The notes beneath the pieces are model-generated. The model saw only the letters and a program-made list of their open reading frames with translations. It was not told the DNA's origin and made no database searches. A DNA stretch of 64,000 bases from a virus: IMG/VR virus record IMGVR_UViG_3300023175_001502, positions 1 to 64,000 of that record, one strand, 5' to 3'. Every line of letters begins with the position of its first letter. The stretch's first letter is position 1. The position numbers and the translations under genes were made by a program. Of this stretch, positions 1 to 8,759 are shown in pieces.

Positions 1-14
1 TATGGAGACTTTGT

Positions 15-362
15 ATGGACGAAAAATTAGCAAAAGCACTTGAAGCAAGTAAATTACTTGACATTATAAATCAACAAAAGAATCTTTTACAGCAACAATA
101 TCAATCAGACTTAATACATTACGAAAGCGGCTGTCAGTTTACATCCTCTAAAGAACTAATTAGTTTTTGTCAAAGTCTAGTAAGTTTAGAACAAGATCAA
201 ATTGTACTTACAGATGATAATGGCATTCCTATTCTTGTAGATGATTTACCAAGGTTTACAAATAATCTTGTAAAAACATACGCAGAAGCCTCTAACAAGT
301 ATTTCACCGAATACAATAAAATCAAAAAGCAACGATCAGTTGAAGGCATCTTTAATGAGTAA
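15..362 (+). CDS. conserved T4-like phage protein, function unknown
   Basis: 115-residue soluble, helix-rich protein with no signal peptide or membrane segment. A GGAG lies just upstream of the ATG. The layout (helical N-terminus, a central 'DDNGIPILVDDL' stretch, and a C-terminal helix ending in KKQRSVEG) resembles small conserved proteins that I recall from T4-like marine phages near tail-fibre genes; this is memory, not a search. Its end overlaps the start of the first glycosyltransferase-like gene by a few bases, so it probably heads that operon. No enzymatic motif is visible. Confidence 0.7.
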   Translation: MDEKLAKALEASKLLDIINQQKNLLQQQYQSDLIHYESGCQFTSSKELISFCQSLVSLEQDQIVLTDDNGIPILVDDLPRFTNNLVKTYAEASNKYFTEYNKIKKQRSVEGIFNE

Positions 363-1182
363 AGGTATTCTTGTTTTTGCACATAATAACAGTGAAATTG
401 ATTATGTAAAGCAAGCAGCTTTTCTTGCAAAACGTGCTGAACAATATTTGTCTATTCCTGTTTCTATAGTTACAGATAAACAGAGCATTAATGACAGGTA
501 TAAAGATGTATTTGATAAAATTATTATAAATGATATCACAGTTGAGTCCAGCAAGAAATATTTTTACAATAGTGCAAAGACACACAAAGTTTTAGATTTC
601 AAAAATGATGATAGGGTACTTGCTTTTGATCTTAGTCCGTATGATGAAACTATAGTACTAGATAGTGATTATGTTATTGCAGATAGCATATTAAAAAATG
701 CTTATGATAGTGCCTATGACTTTTTAATTTACAAAGATGCTATTGATCTAGCATCAAGAGATACAAGTGAATTTAAATTTATAAGTGAAACAAGTGTAGA
801 TTTTTATTGGGCTACTTGTGTATTTTTTAGAAAAACAGAATTAAATAGAACTTTTTTTAATTTATTAAAGCATATACAGGAAAATTATAGACACTATAGA
901 AATGTTTATAATATTGTCTCCACAACTTATAGAAACGATTATGCTTTTAGTATTGCAATTCATATAATGAACAATTTTAAGCAAGGAAATTTTGCAAAGT
1001 CAATGCCGGGTAAATTGTTTTTTACGGCGGATAGAGATTTAGTTCACAGTATTCAAGATGATAAATTTACGTTCTTACTACAAAAAGAAAATACTATTGA
1101 TCAATTTATTCCTTGTAAGTTTTTAGGAAATAGTGTGCATGTAATGAACAAATATGCATTAGAGGAAATAATAGATGCCTAA
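355..1182 (+). CDS. GT-A/GT8-like glycosyltransferase
   Basis: Probable nucleotide-sugar-dependent glycosyltransferase. The N-terminus (MSKGILVFAHNN) starts a Rossmann-like beta strand, and near residue 100 'DETIVLDSDYVI' supplies a DxD-type metal/sugar-nucleotide motif typical of GT-A folds. I chose the ATG at 355, which follows a GAAGG sequence, rather than an in-frame ATG at 340 that lies further inside the preceding gene. It is paralogous to the next gene (same FILVAQN-like start, same 'ISPYDDAIVLDTDM' region). Acceptor unknown; it probably works with the sugar genes downstream. Confidence 0.7.
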   Translation: MSKGILVFAHNNSEIDYVKQAAFLAKRAEQYLSIPVSIVTDKQSINDRYKDVFDKIIINDITVESSKKYFYNSAKTHKVLDFKNDDRVLAFDLSPYDETIVLDSDYVIADSILKNAYDSAYDFLIYKDAIDLASRDTSEFKFISETSVDFYWATCVFFRKTELNRTFFNLLKHIQENYRHYRNVYNIVSTTYRNDYAFSIAIHIMNNFKQGNFAKSMPGKLFFTADRDLVHSIQDDKFTFLLQKENTIDQFIPCKFLGNSVHVMNKYALEEIIDA

Positions 1183-2011
1183 TTTTATTCTAGTTGCACA
1201 AAATACTGAACATGTTGATTACGTGCAGCAAGCATGTGCTCTTGCTATGAGCATACACAACACTACTCCTAATTCTAAAATTAGTATTCTAACCGATAAT
1301 GTTGTGCCTGAAAAATACAAAGACCTGTTTGATAACATTATTGAAATACCATGGGGCGACTTAGCAAACAAGTATGATTGGAAAATACACAATAGATGGA
1401 AAACTTACTTTATATCTCCTTATGATGATGCAATAGTGTTAGACACAGACATGTTAGTGTTAGACGATATTACAAGTTGGATGGAAATTTTACAACCTTA
1501 TGATATGTTTCTAACGTCAACAGTTTATGATTACAGAGGTGAAAGAGTTACAGATACATTTTATAGACGTAATTTTAAAAAGTTACATTTACCTGATGTG
1601 TACATGGGTTTCCATTATTTTAAGAAAAGTGATTTTGCACTTGAATTTTACAAATGGTTAGATACTATTACTAACAATTGGCAGGATTTTTATAAGGTTA
1701 AGGGCGATAAATTAATACAAAATTTTGCAAGTATGGATTTAACGGCAGCAATGACTGTAGATATGCTTGACTGTAAGTCAAAAGTTACTAATCCTAATTT
1801 ACCTAATCCTTCATTTACACACATGAAAGCAAACATACAAGGCTGGAATGATATTCGTGAGAGTTGGCAAACGAAAGTTGGCTCATATTTTACAAATCAA
1901 GCAGAACTTTTTATTGGTAATTACAAGCAAACTGGTATTTTCCATTACACTGAAGATAGTTTCTTAACAGATGACATTTTGAGTATACTAGAAAAGAGGT
2001 TAGATATATGA
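1175..2011 (+). CDS. GT-A/GT8-like glycosyltransferase, paralogue of the preceding gene
   Basis: 278 residues. It begins MPNFILVAQN, and the stretch 'SPYDDAIVLDTDMLVL' near residue 90 carries a DTD metal-binding motif of GT-A transferases. It overlaps the preceding gene by 8 bases and the next by 4, so the three are translationally coupled. Closer to canonical GT8-like enzymes than its upstream paralogue. Sugar donor and acceptor cannot be read from sequence. Confidence 0.72.
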   Translation: MPNFILVAQNTEHVDYVQQACALAMSIHNTTPNSKISILTDNVVPEKYKDLFDNIIEIPWGDLANKYDWKIHNRWKTYFISPYDDAIVLDTDMLVLDDITSWMEILQPYDMFLTSTVYDYRGERVTDTFYRRNFKKLHLPDVYMGFHYFKKSDFALEFYKWLDTITNNWQDFYKVKGDKLIQNFASMDLTAAMTVDMLDCKSKVTNPNLPNPSFTHMKANIQGWNDIRESWQTKVGSYFTNQAELFIGNYKQTGIFHYTEDSFLTDDILSILEKRLDI

Positions 2012-2511
2012 TTGTACTACAGACACCTAAATTTGAAATCAAACATAAGGTATATTTTGATAAAGATACAGGAGATATTAAATCTATATCTAACATAGAA
2101 CAGGAATTTGAGAGCTCTTTCCCGGCACAAATTGAAGATATACGTGATTTTCTAGACGGCAACAAAAGTATAACAACGCACAAAGTTGTTTATGATGTCG
2201 GAACATCATCTTATGTAATTGTATCTAAGAATAAGAAAATTGAGTCAGATGTTAATGATAATGTGTATAAAATTATTCCAACAAATAATGCTCAAGTTAT
2301 AGTAAAATACAAAACAAAACAAAATTTGTGGAATATTTCTTTATCAGACGAGGCAAAACTAGAACTAGAAGATAAAAAAGAAAGAATAAATCAAAATTTA
2401 AGGTTTTCTGTTACGCAGAAGAATAATCCGAATATCTTGCACGAATATTTTACCACTACAGTAGAGCATTTAATCGATAATGAACTCGAGTTTAACAGCC
2501 ACTCAGTTTAA
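2008..2511 (+). CDS. hypothetical phage protein
   Basis: 167 residues, acidic and lysine-rich, with many alternating hydrophobic beta-type segments (for example 'KHKVYFDKDTGDIKSISN'). No signal peptide, no transmembrane segment, no catalytic motif I recognise. It starts with an ATGA overlap on the preceding glycosyltransferase gene. It could be a virion component or an accessory protein of the sugar genes; nothing in the sequence decides this. Confidence 0.6.
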   Translation: MIVLQTPKFEIKHKVYFDKDTGDIKSISNIEQEFESSFPAQIEDIRDFLDGNKSITTHKVVYDVGTSSYVIVSKNKKIESDVNDNVYKIIPTNNAQVIVKYKTKQNLWNISLSDEAKLELEDKKERINQNLRFSVTQKNNPNILHEYFTTTVEHLIDNELEFNSHSV

Positions 2512-2581
2512 TCTTGAAGATTTTAGTGTATATACTAATAGAAGGTTTCAGAAGTATTCTTGCGAGGTAGTAAATGAGTAA
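2480..2581 (+). CDS. possible small ORF, 33 residues
   Basis: ATG at 2480 (reading MNSSLTATQFNLEDFSV...) with a stop at 2579-2581. It overlaps the end of the 167-residue gene and the start of the next gene, and fills the only 60-base gap in this part of the operon. No convincing Shine-Dalgarno sequence. Dense gene packing makes it plausible, but chance cannot be excluded. Confidence 0.25.
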   Translation: MNSSLTATQFNLEDFSVYTNRRFQKYSCEVVNE

Positions 2582-3464
2582 AATCAAAGTCATTGATCAA
2601 GATATTATCTTTTTATCTTATGACGAACCAAATGCTGAAAAAAACTATGCAGACTTGTGTAACAAGTTGCCTTGGGCAAAGCGTGTTCATGGTGTAGACG
2701 GATCAGATGCCGCACACAAGGCATGTGCAGATCTAAGTGAAACAGAATATTTTGTCACAGTTGACGGTGACAACATAATAGACACTGAATTTTTACAGCA
2801 AGAAATTGATTTAGAAAAGTTAGGCGTCACTGAAGACTATGTTTTTAGTTGGTGTGGCAAAGTTCACGTTAACGGACTTATGTACGGCAATGGTGGATTA
2901 AAAATGTGGACTCGTAAGTTCGTCCATAATATGAAAACACATGAAAATTCAAATCCAGACGATACGAAAGGACTTGTAGAGTTTTGTTTTGACGAAAAAT
3001 ATTATCAATTTAATGATAATTATTCAGTAAGTTATACAAACGGGTCTCCATTTCAGGCTTGGAGAGCAGGATTTCGCGAAGGCGTTAAAATGAGCCTTAA
3101 CGAAGGTGCCAAAGCAACTGACATAAAAAAAGTTTGGTGGCAAAACTTAGATAGATTGCGTATATGGTGTACTGTTGGAGCAGATGTAGAGTATGGAGAT
3201 TGGAGTATACTTGGTGCAAGAATGGGCTGTTACATGACAATGTGTACAGATTGGGACTATACTAATGTAAGAGATTTTAAATACCTAACAAATTATTGGA
3301 AAGAAGAAAAAGTAAGTGAACTTGATGTTAAATCTGAAAGTTTTAAGTACGGTAATAATTTGCGTAATGAATTAGATTTAGAAATATCAGACCTAGATGC
3401 ACAAGGTAGTAGATTTTTTAAAAGTGTGTATCAAAACACACCGAGGATAATTAAGAAAAGATGA
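2574..3464 (+). CDS. GT-A-like glycosyltransferase with DGD motif
   Basis: 296 residues. An N-terminal 'IIFLSYDEPNAEKNY' strand-loop is followed near residue 65 by 'YFVTVDGDNII', a DGD motif expected to bind metal and nucleotide sugar. Further conserved pieces are 'GNGGLKMW', 'SPFQAWRAGFREG' and 'WCTVGADVEYGDW'. The same pieces recur in order in the C-terminal domain of the 558-residue protein at 9916, so the two form one family. Family assignment is by motif only; substrate unknown. The stop overlaps the start of the radical SAM gene by 4 bases. Confidence 0.6.
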   Translation: MSKIKVIDQDIIFLSYDEPNAEKNYADLCNKLPWAKRVHGVDGSDAAHKACADLSETEYFVTVDGDNIIDTEFLQQEIDLEKLGVTEDYVFSWCGKVHVNGLMYGNGGLKMWTRKFVHNMKTHENSNPDDTKGLVEFCFDEKYYQFNDNYSVSYTNGSPFQAWRAGFREGVKMSLNEGAKATDIKKVWWQNLDRLRIWCTVGADVEYGDWSILGARMGCYMTMCTDWDYTNVRDFKYLTNYWKEEKVSELDVKSESFKYGNNLRNELDLEISDLDAQGSRFFKSVYQNTPRIIKKR

Positions 3465-4837
3465 ATACTGAGCTAATCAGGATTAAAGAAATTATGCCTA
3501 AAGTAGAAAGAGAAACCTCGCCTACTTTTTGTCTAGCAAAATGGCATCATGTTACAATTTATTTACAAACAGGCGAGACACATAGTTGCTACCATCCTGC
3601 ACCTCATAAAATTCCACTCGAAGGGTTAGATGAAAATCCGAGCCAGTTACATAATACTCCACAGAAAAAACAAGAACGGTTAGCAATGCTAAATGGAGGC
3701 AAGCCCAGTGGCTGTCAATATTGCTGGAATATAGAATGTATGGGCAAGGACTATGTAAGTGACAGACATATCAAGACTACAAGCATTTATACTCCTGAAA
3801 GGATAGAAGAAATAAAAAGCAATCCTTGGGATTACGATATTAATCCAGAATATATAGAAGTAAACTTTAGTAATGAATGTAATTTTAAATGCGGTTATTG
3901 CCATCCAAAATTTAGTAGTAGATACTATAATGAAATAAAACATTACGGCCCATACAGCGACAGCACAGAACACAGAAATGACATTGACTGGTTTGAATTA
4001 TATGAAGAAGAAACTAATCCGTATGTAGATGCATGGTGGAAGTGGTGGCCTGAAGTTAGTAAAACACTAAACATATTGCGTGTTACAGGCGGTGAGCCGC
4101 TCATGCATAAGAGTACATGGCGATTGTTTGACGAATTAGAAGAAAATCCTAAACCTCATCTTAATATAGAACTTAACAGTAATATGGGCGTAAAGCCTGC
4201 AATGGTTTATAGACTTGTAGAGCGTGTTAAAGATCTTAAGGCAAAAAACTGTATTAATAGTTTTAAGTTATATACTAGTATTGACACCTGGGGACCACGT
4301 GCAGAATATACTCGTACCGGACTTGACATTGAGCTTTGGGAAAAGAATTTAGATTATTACCTAAGTAGTACAGGTTGGCCTGTAACGTTTATGGTAACAT
4401 TTAATTTGTTTGCTGTTACTAGTTTTAGTTTGCTACTAGTAAAGATTTTAGAATGGCGACAAAAGTACAATACTGATACAAATGAAACACAGTGGCAACG
4501 TGTTAGATTTGATACACCGTATCTAAAAGAACCTTTACAATTTGATATGAATATTTTGCCTAAAGAAAAGTTTATGCCATATATGGAAGACCACTTAAAC
4601 TTTATAGAGTCAAACGTAAATGACAAAGACCGTACAAAATTTAGTTCTTTAGAATATGAAAGATTTAGACGGGTTGTAGACTACATGAGAAATACAAATT
4701 ATGATGAAGAAACAATTATCAAAGGCAAACGTAATTTTTATTCTTGGTTTTCTGAATATGACAAACGTAGAGATACTAACTTAGTTGAAACATTTCCTGA
4801 GTTAGAAAACTTTTATAAGGATTGTAGTAATGTCTAA
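3461..4837 (+). CDS. radical SAM enzyme with N-terminal twitch/SPASM-like Cys cluster
   Basis: 458 residues. The radical SAM CX3CX2C motif is 'CNFKCGYC' (C140, C144, C147), followed by 'VTGGEPL' near 208-214. Ahead of it, C24, C43, C85, C88 and C93 form a second Cys cluster of the kind that binds an auxiliary Fe-S cluster in twitch/SPASM proteins, here at the N-terminus instead of the usual C-terminus. Such enzymes generate the 5'-deoxyadenosyl radical and often modify peptides or sugars. It sits between glycosyltransferase-like genes and overlaps both neighbours, suggesting one pathway. Substrate unknown. Confidence 0.82.
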   Translation: MNTELIRIKEIMPKVERETSPTFCLAKWHHVTIYLQTGETHSCYHPAPHKIPLEGLDENPSQLHNTPQKKQERLAMLNGGKPSGCQYCWNIECMGKDYVSDRHIKTTSIYTPERIEEIKSNPWDYDINPEYIEVNFSNECNFKCGYCHPKFSSRYYNEIKHYGPYSDSTEHRNDIDWFELYEEETNPYVDAWWKWWPEVSKTLNILRVTGGEPLMHKSTWRLFDELEENPKPHLNIELNSNMGVKPAMVYRLVERVKDLKAKNCINSFKLYTSIDTWGPRAEYTRTGLDIELWEKNLDYYLSSTGWPVTFMVTFNLFAVTSFSLLLVKILEWRQKYNTDTNETQWQRVRFDTPYLKEPLQFDMNILPKEKFMPYMEDHLNFIESNVNDKDRTKFSSLEYERFRRVVDYMRNTNYDEETIIKGKRNFYSWFSEYDKRRDTNLVETFPELENFYKDCSNV

Positions 4838-6104
4838 AATTTTAAGTTTTGCATACAAATGGTGCGGACCTAAATGGCCAATAACTAACAATAGAGTACC
4901 TACACTAGCAGACATAAATTATGCTATGAATGAAGGACACGTAGATGATGATGTACAAGCACCAGTAGTGTTTCAGTCATTTAAAAATAGAGAAATTATT
5001 TCTGCATTTAAAATCCCACAAGACAAAAAATACTTTTACGAATTAAATTTCACATCGTATTATTATAGAGATTGGACAAAACTTTTTAGTACTACTGACG
5101 GACCATTTGTTAATAATCCGCCTAGTTCGTTAATTAGAGACCAAATACAGAATGGTAACGGATACATACTTGTTACCATTCCATTTGAAGGTTGGGTAAC
5201 TCATAGGCACTGGGAAGTAATGACACAATTTTTTAATCATTACGAAATACCTTTAGACAAGGTTGTTTATTTTACAAATTGTGCTAACGGACAAGAGCTG
5301 TATAATAAGTGGGCAGAAAATAAACCAGGTCCTAAGATTAATGTAGAATATTTTCCTACATTTAAAATACATAGAACAAACGTGGAGCAAACACTACTCA
5401 AACAAGATCCGTATATTATTGGACCAAGAGAGAAAGATTTCTTATGTTTTCAGCGTAGGTATAGTGATCACAGACTTACATTTTTTATTAAAATGTTTAA
5501 ACTAAAACTACTTGACAAATTTTATATGAGCATGGATAGCAAGCAACCAGAGTCTGGAAGATCATTCGAAAGTAATGTTGATTATCTTATAAAACGTTAT
5601 CCTAATTTAGATATTACTAAAGATGATATTTTACCTAGTAAAAATAAACTTCCGTTAGTGCTAGATAATCCTAACTTTAACAGTTATCCTATGGAGTCAA
5701 CTGAGGAATCAATAGAGCATTATTTTAAAAATAGCCTAATAAATATTATTAGCGAAACTTTTTTCTTTACTGATGAAATACACATTACAGAAAAAACTTA
5801 TAAGCCTATTGCTTATAAGCAACCATTTATAATGATGGGTGCAAAAGGAAGTTTACAACATATAAAAGACATGGGATTCAAAACTTTTGATCACTGGTGG
5901 TCAGAAGATTATGATACTGTTGCTGATCCAGTAGAACGCATAAAACAAATTTGTGATATTGTAAACTCAATATCAAATTGGTCGGACGAACGTAAGATAA
6001 AATTTACTGAAGAAGTAGCAGGAATTGTTGAATATAATTTTCAACATTTAAAAACATTACCTGATGTTGAATTAGATTTAATAACAGAAAAATATGGGAA
6101 TTAA
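4830..6104 (+). CDS. ITEKT-family putative glycosyltransferase
   Basis: 424 residues. The C-terminal third contains 'IISETFFFTDEIHITEKTYK' followed by 'PFIMMGAKGSLQHIKDMGFK' and an aromatic, acidic stretch. This block looks like the donor-binding half of a GT-B or fucosyltransferase-like enzyme and recurs in the genes at 7058 and 8759. The N-terminal 200 residues are not recognisable. It overlaps the preceding radical SAM gene by 8 bases and abuts the GDP-mannose epimerase gene. I call it a glycosyltransferase by analogy only. Confidence 0.5.
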   Translation: MSKILSFAYKWCGPKWPITNNRVPTLADINYAMNEGHVDDDVQAPVVFQSFKNREIISAFKIPQDKKYFYELNFTSYYYRDWTKLFSTTDGPFVNNPPSSLIRDQIQNGNGYILVTIPFEGWVTHRHWEVMTQFFNHYEIPLDKVVYFTNCANGQELYNKWAENKPGPKINVEYFPTFKIHRTNVEQTLLKQDPYIIGPREKDFLCFQRRYSDHRLTFFIKMFKLKLLDKFYMSMDSKQPESGRSFESNVDYLIKRYPNLDITKDDILPSKNKLPLVLDNPNFNSYPMESTEESIEHYFKNSLINIISETFFFTDEIHITEKTYKPIAYKQPFIMMGAKGSLQHIKDMGFKTFDHWWSEDYDTVADPVERIKQICDIVNSISNWSDERKIKFTEEVAGIVEYNFQHLKTLPDVELDLITEKYGN

Positions 6105-6105
6105 G

Positions 6106-7083
6106 ATGAAAAAGAAAATATTAGTATGCGGAGCCGGCGGCTTCATAGGGCATCATCTAGTTAACGAACTAGTCGAGCAAGGAAATTATGTGATAGGTGC
6201 AGATATAAAACAACCTGCATTTGAACCTACAAGGGCACAAGAATTCTATCAAGTAGATTTGCGCAATCCTGATTTTGTAGCAGGAGTTGTCAGAAATGAT
6301 TTAGATGAAATATATCAGCTTGCAGCAGATATGGGCGGCACAGGATATATTGGAATAGGTGAGCATGATAGCGATATAATGCATAATAGTGCATTAATAA
6401 ATTTAAACGTACTACACGAAGCAACTAAAAAAGGTATCAAGAAGATTTTGTACACAAGTAGTGCATGTGTGTATCCGGAACGTAATCAATTAGATCCGGA
6501 TAATCCTTATTGCGAAGAAGTAAGTGCATATCCTGCAGAACCAGATACAGAATATGGCTGGGAAAAACTGTTTAGTGAACGTTTGTATTTAACACATAGA
6601 AAAAATTACAATATAGATGCAAAGGTTGTAAGATTACACAATGTCTTTGGCCCATACGGTAGTTGGAATGACGGCAAAGAAAAAGCACCAGCGGCACTCT
6701 GTCGTAAAGTTGCAGAAAGTAACGGAAAAGTAGATATATGGGGACCAGGTAACCAAACACGTAGTTTTTTATATATTGAAGAGTGTATCAAAGGACTTCA
6801 AAAAATTATGGCAAGTGATATCGATCAACCAGTTAACCTTGGTAGCGAAAGAATGATATCAATAAACGACTTAGCCCAATTAATTGCACAAATAGCAGGT
6901 AAGAATACATTAGAAATAAACAATGTTGACGGACCTGTAGGTGTTATGGGTCGAACTAGTCATAATAAATTAATTGAAGAACTTTTAGGTTGGAGACCTG
7001 ATGAAGACTTAGAGTATGGACTAAAGCATACCTATGCCTGGATAAAGGAACAAGTAAATGCTAATATACAGCAAAACGGGTAA
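6106..7083 (+). CDS. GDP-mannose 3,5-epimerase-like SDR enzyme
   Basis: Extended short-chain dehydrogenase. Near the N-terminus is the NAD-binding 'GAGGFIGHHL'; 'LAADMGGTGYI' follows near residue 75, then 'SSACVYPE' with catalytic Ser/Cys, and the active-site Tyr/Lys in 'YGWEKL'. 'GREKAPAALCRKV'-like and 'TRSFLYIEECI' segments match the plant GDP-mannose 3,5-epimerase pattern closely. The product would be GDP-L-galactose and/or GDP-L-gulose from GDP-mannose. I prefer the ATG at 6106, just after the upstream stop and preceded by GGGA; an in-frame ATG at 6094 is possible. It supplies a likely donor sugar for adjacent transferases. Confidence 0.85.
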   Translation: MKKKILVCGAGGFIGHHLVNELVEQGNYVIGADIKQPAFEPTRAQEFYQVDLRNPDFVAGVVRNDLDEIYQLAADMGGTGYIGIGEHDSDIMHNSALINLNVLHEATKKGIKKILYTSSACVYPERNQLDPDNPYCEEVSAYPAEPDTEYGWEKLFSERLYLTHRKNYNIDAKVVRLHNVFGPYGSWNDGKEKAPAALCRKVAESNGKVDIWGPGNQTRSFLYIEECIKGLQKIMASDIDQPVNLGSERMISINDLAQLIAQIAGKNTLEINNVDGPVGVMGRTSHNKLIEELLGWRPDEDLEYGLKHTYAWIKEQVNANIQQNG

Positions 7084-8173
7084 AAAGTGGTCACATGATC
7101 TAGAATTTTCAAATGTAGAAGATTTATCAAAAGTTGACTTAACAAGCGACAATGTAATTTATTATCATCATCCGTATGATAAGCTGATGCACAATGTACC
7201 TTTAAAAGACGCTGTCAATGATGTAAATTGGAAACATATTAAAGAAAATAAAAATGTATATCTAGTTCATGAAAATGATAGTGAAACATTTAGTATAGAG
7301 TTTGCGACAGATCTCAAAGATGCTATTTGTGAAAACAGCCTAGGCTTTAACGATATTAAAGTTATCGTAATGGATGAAAACCACAAAAGGTTTTTGCATG
7401 CTTATCTAGCACAATATGGTAGAGATTGTAATATTGTAGTTGATAACTATTTGTTAAAAGAAGTTAGTATACCTGAATCGCATGAAGCAAAAATAACACA
7501 CAAATTCAGTAGTCTTAGTCGCAATTATAGAGATTGGCGTGCCGCTTTATATCTTCAGTTACTTGATGCTAATTTATTACAAGAACATTTTAAATACAGT
7601 TTCTTTAATATTTGGCCCTATCAAAATCCACCTAAAGTATTTAAAGTTTATCAAATTGAAGAAGATGTTAAAAAGTTAGGATTTGAAATTACTAAACCAA
7701 TGTTTAGGTGGCTTAAAGAATGTCCGCATGAGCTACAAGAAAGTGGAAGCGTTTTAAACAAGTGGTCTAACATCACTTATGATACAATTTTATCTACAGA
7801 TTTTCATATTGTAATTGAAACACATTACGATCAAACTTACTATACAAATCATGATAAGTACGACCGATCATTTGCTCCTACTAGTATAACTGAAAAAACT
7901 TACAAGGCAATAGCATGTAAGAAACCTTTTATTGCATTTAGTACACCATATATGTTAAACGATTTACGTGCTTTAGGGTTTAAAACATTTGACCCTTTAA
8001 TAGATGAAAGTTATAATACACAAATTGATAACAAAGTTAGACTTAGTATGATTGTTGATGAAATAAGCAGAATTTGTAATCTACCATCCGAGGAATATCA
8101 AAAGCTCATTAGCGAATTAAAAGAACGCACTGAATATAATTATAATCTACTTATAGAGAAGCAAAATGGCTAA
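7058..8173 (+). CDS. ITEKT-family putative glycosyltransferase
   Basis: 371 residues. In the C-terminal third 'TSITEKTYKAIACKKPFIAF' is followed by 'LRALGFKTFDPL' and an acidic Tyr-containing stretch, the same block as in the genes at 4830 and 8759. The start overlaps the epimerase gene by 26 bases, with an AAGGAA sequence upstream of the ATG. The N-terminal half is unrecognised. Position between a sugar epimerase and a methyltransferase-like gene fits sugar transfer, which is inference. Confidence 0.5.
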   Translation: MLIYSKTGKKWSHDLEFSNVEDLSKVDLTSDNVIYYHHPYDKLMHNVPLKDAVNDVNWKHIKENKNVYLVHENDSETFSIEFATDLKDAICENSLGFNDIKVIVMDENHKRFLHAYLAQYGRDCNIVVDNYLLKEVSIPESHEAKITHKFSSLSRNYRDWRAALYLQLLDANLLQEHFKYSFFNIWPYQNPPKVFKVYQIEEDVKKLGFEITKPMFRWLKECPHELQESGSVLNKWSNITYDTILSTDFHIVIETHYDQTYYTNHDKYDRSFAPTSITEKTYKAIACKKPFIAFSTPYMLNDLRALGFKTFDPLIDESYNTQIDNKVRLSMIVDEISRICNLPSEEYQKLISELKERTEYNYNLLIEKQNG

Positions 8174-8759
8174 TTTTCATTTGTATGCAAAACCTTTTGT
8201 AGATAAACTAAAAGTTAACTCGTCTATTATATTAGAAATAGGAAGCGAGCGAGGCGAAGGGTCCACAGAATGGTTTAATTCTGTAGCAAACGATCATTGG
8301 GTAGATTTTTATTCAGTCGATGTAACAGATTTTGCATCTAGAACATTAAGCCATCTAAAACACACTACTTTTGTTATTACAAATTCTGGAGCCGAATGGA
8401 CAAAAAAGGAATTACCTAAATTAAAAAAACAAATTAAGATTTTGTATCTTGATAATTATGATTGGATAAGCACTATGGACAATATACGTCCTGCGGAACA
8501 AAAACTAATAGACGAATATAATGCTATGGGTGTTAAGATGTCAAATTTTGATTGCCAACGTGAGCATCTTGAACAGATGATTAATTGTATGCCATACATG
8601 CACGATCAAAGTTTAATTATATGTGACGATACACCATACAACAAAAGTGCAGGAGTATACTTTGGTAAAAATGGGCCTGTAATACCTTATGCGGTAATAC
8701 ATGGTTATAACATAGCATACAGTGGTAATAACGGTGTAATACTTACAAGAGGTATATAA
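8166..8759 (+). CDS. class I SAM-dependent methyltransferase-like protein
   Basis: 197 residues with a Rossmann-type pattern: 'ILEIGSERGEGS' (motif I-like glycine loop) near residue 22, an acidic strand end 'FYSVDVTD' (motif II), 'ILYLDNYDW' and 'LIICDDTPY' further on. The order fits small TylF/CmcI-like or class I methyltransferases acting on sugars or small molecules. No DNA-methylase catalytic motif is visible. It overlaps both ITEKT-family neighbours and is likely in the same pathway. Confidence 0.6.
   Translation: MANFHLYAKPFVDKLKVNSSIILEIGSERGEGSTEWFNSVANDHWVDFYSVDVTDFASRTLSHLKHTTFVITNSGAEWTKKELPKLKKQIKILYLDNYDWISTMDNIRPAEQKLIDEYNAMGVKMSNFDCQREHLEQMINCMPYMHDQSLIICDDTPYNKSAGVYFGKNGPVIPYAVIHGYNIAYSGNNGVILTRGI

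Noticed and set aside
6094-6108. Earlier ATG for the GDP-mannose epimerase
   Set aside because: It would add four residues and overlap the previous stop; the ATG at 6106 has GGGA at good spacing. Not excluded.
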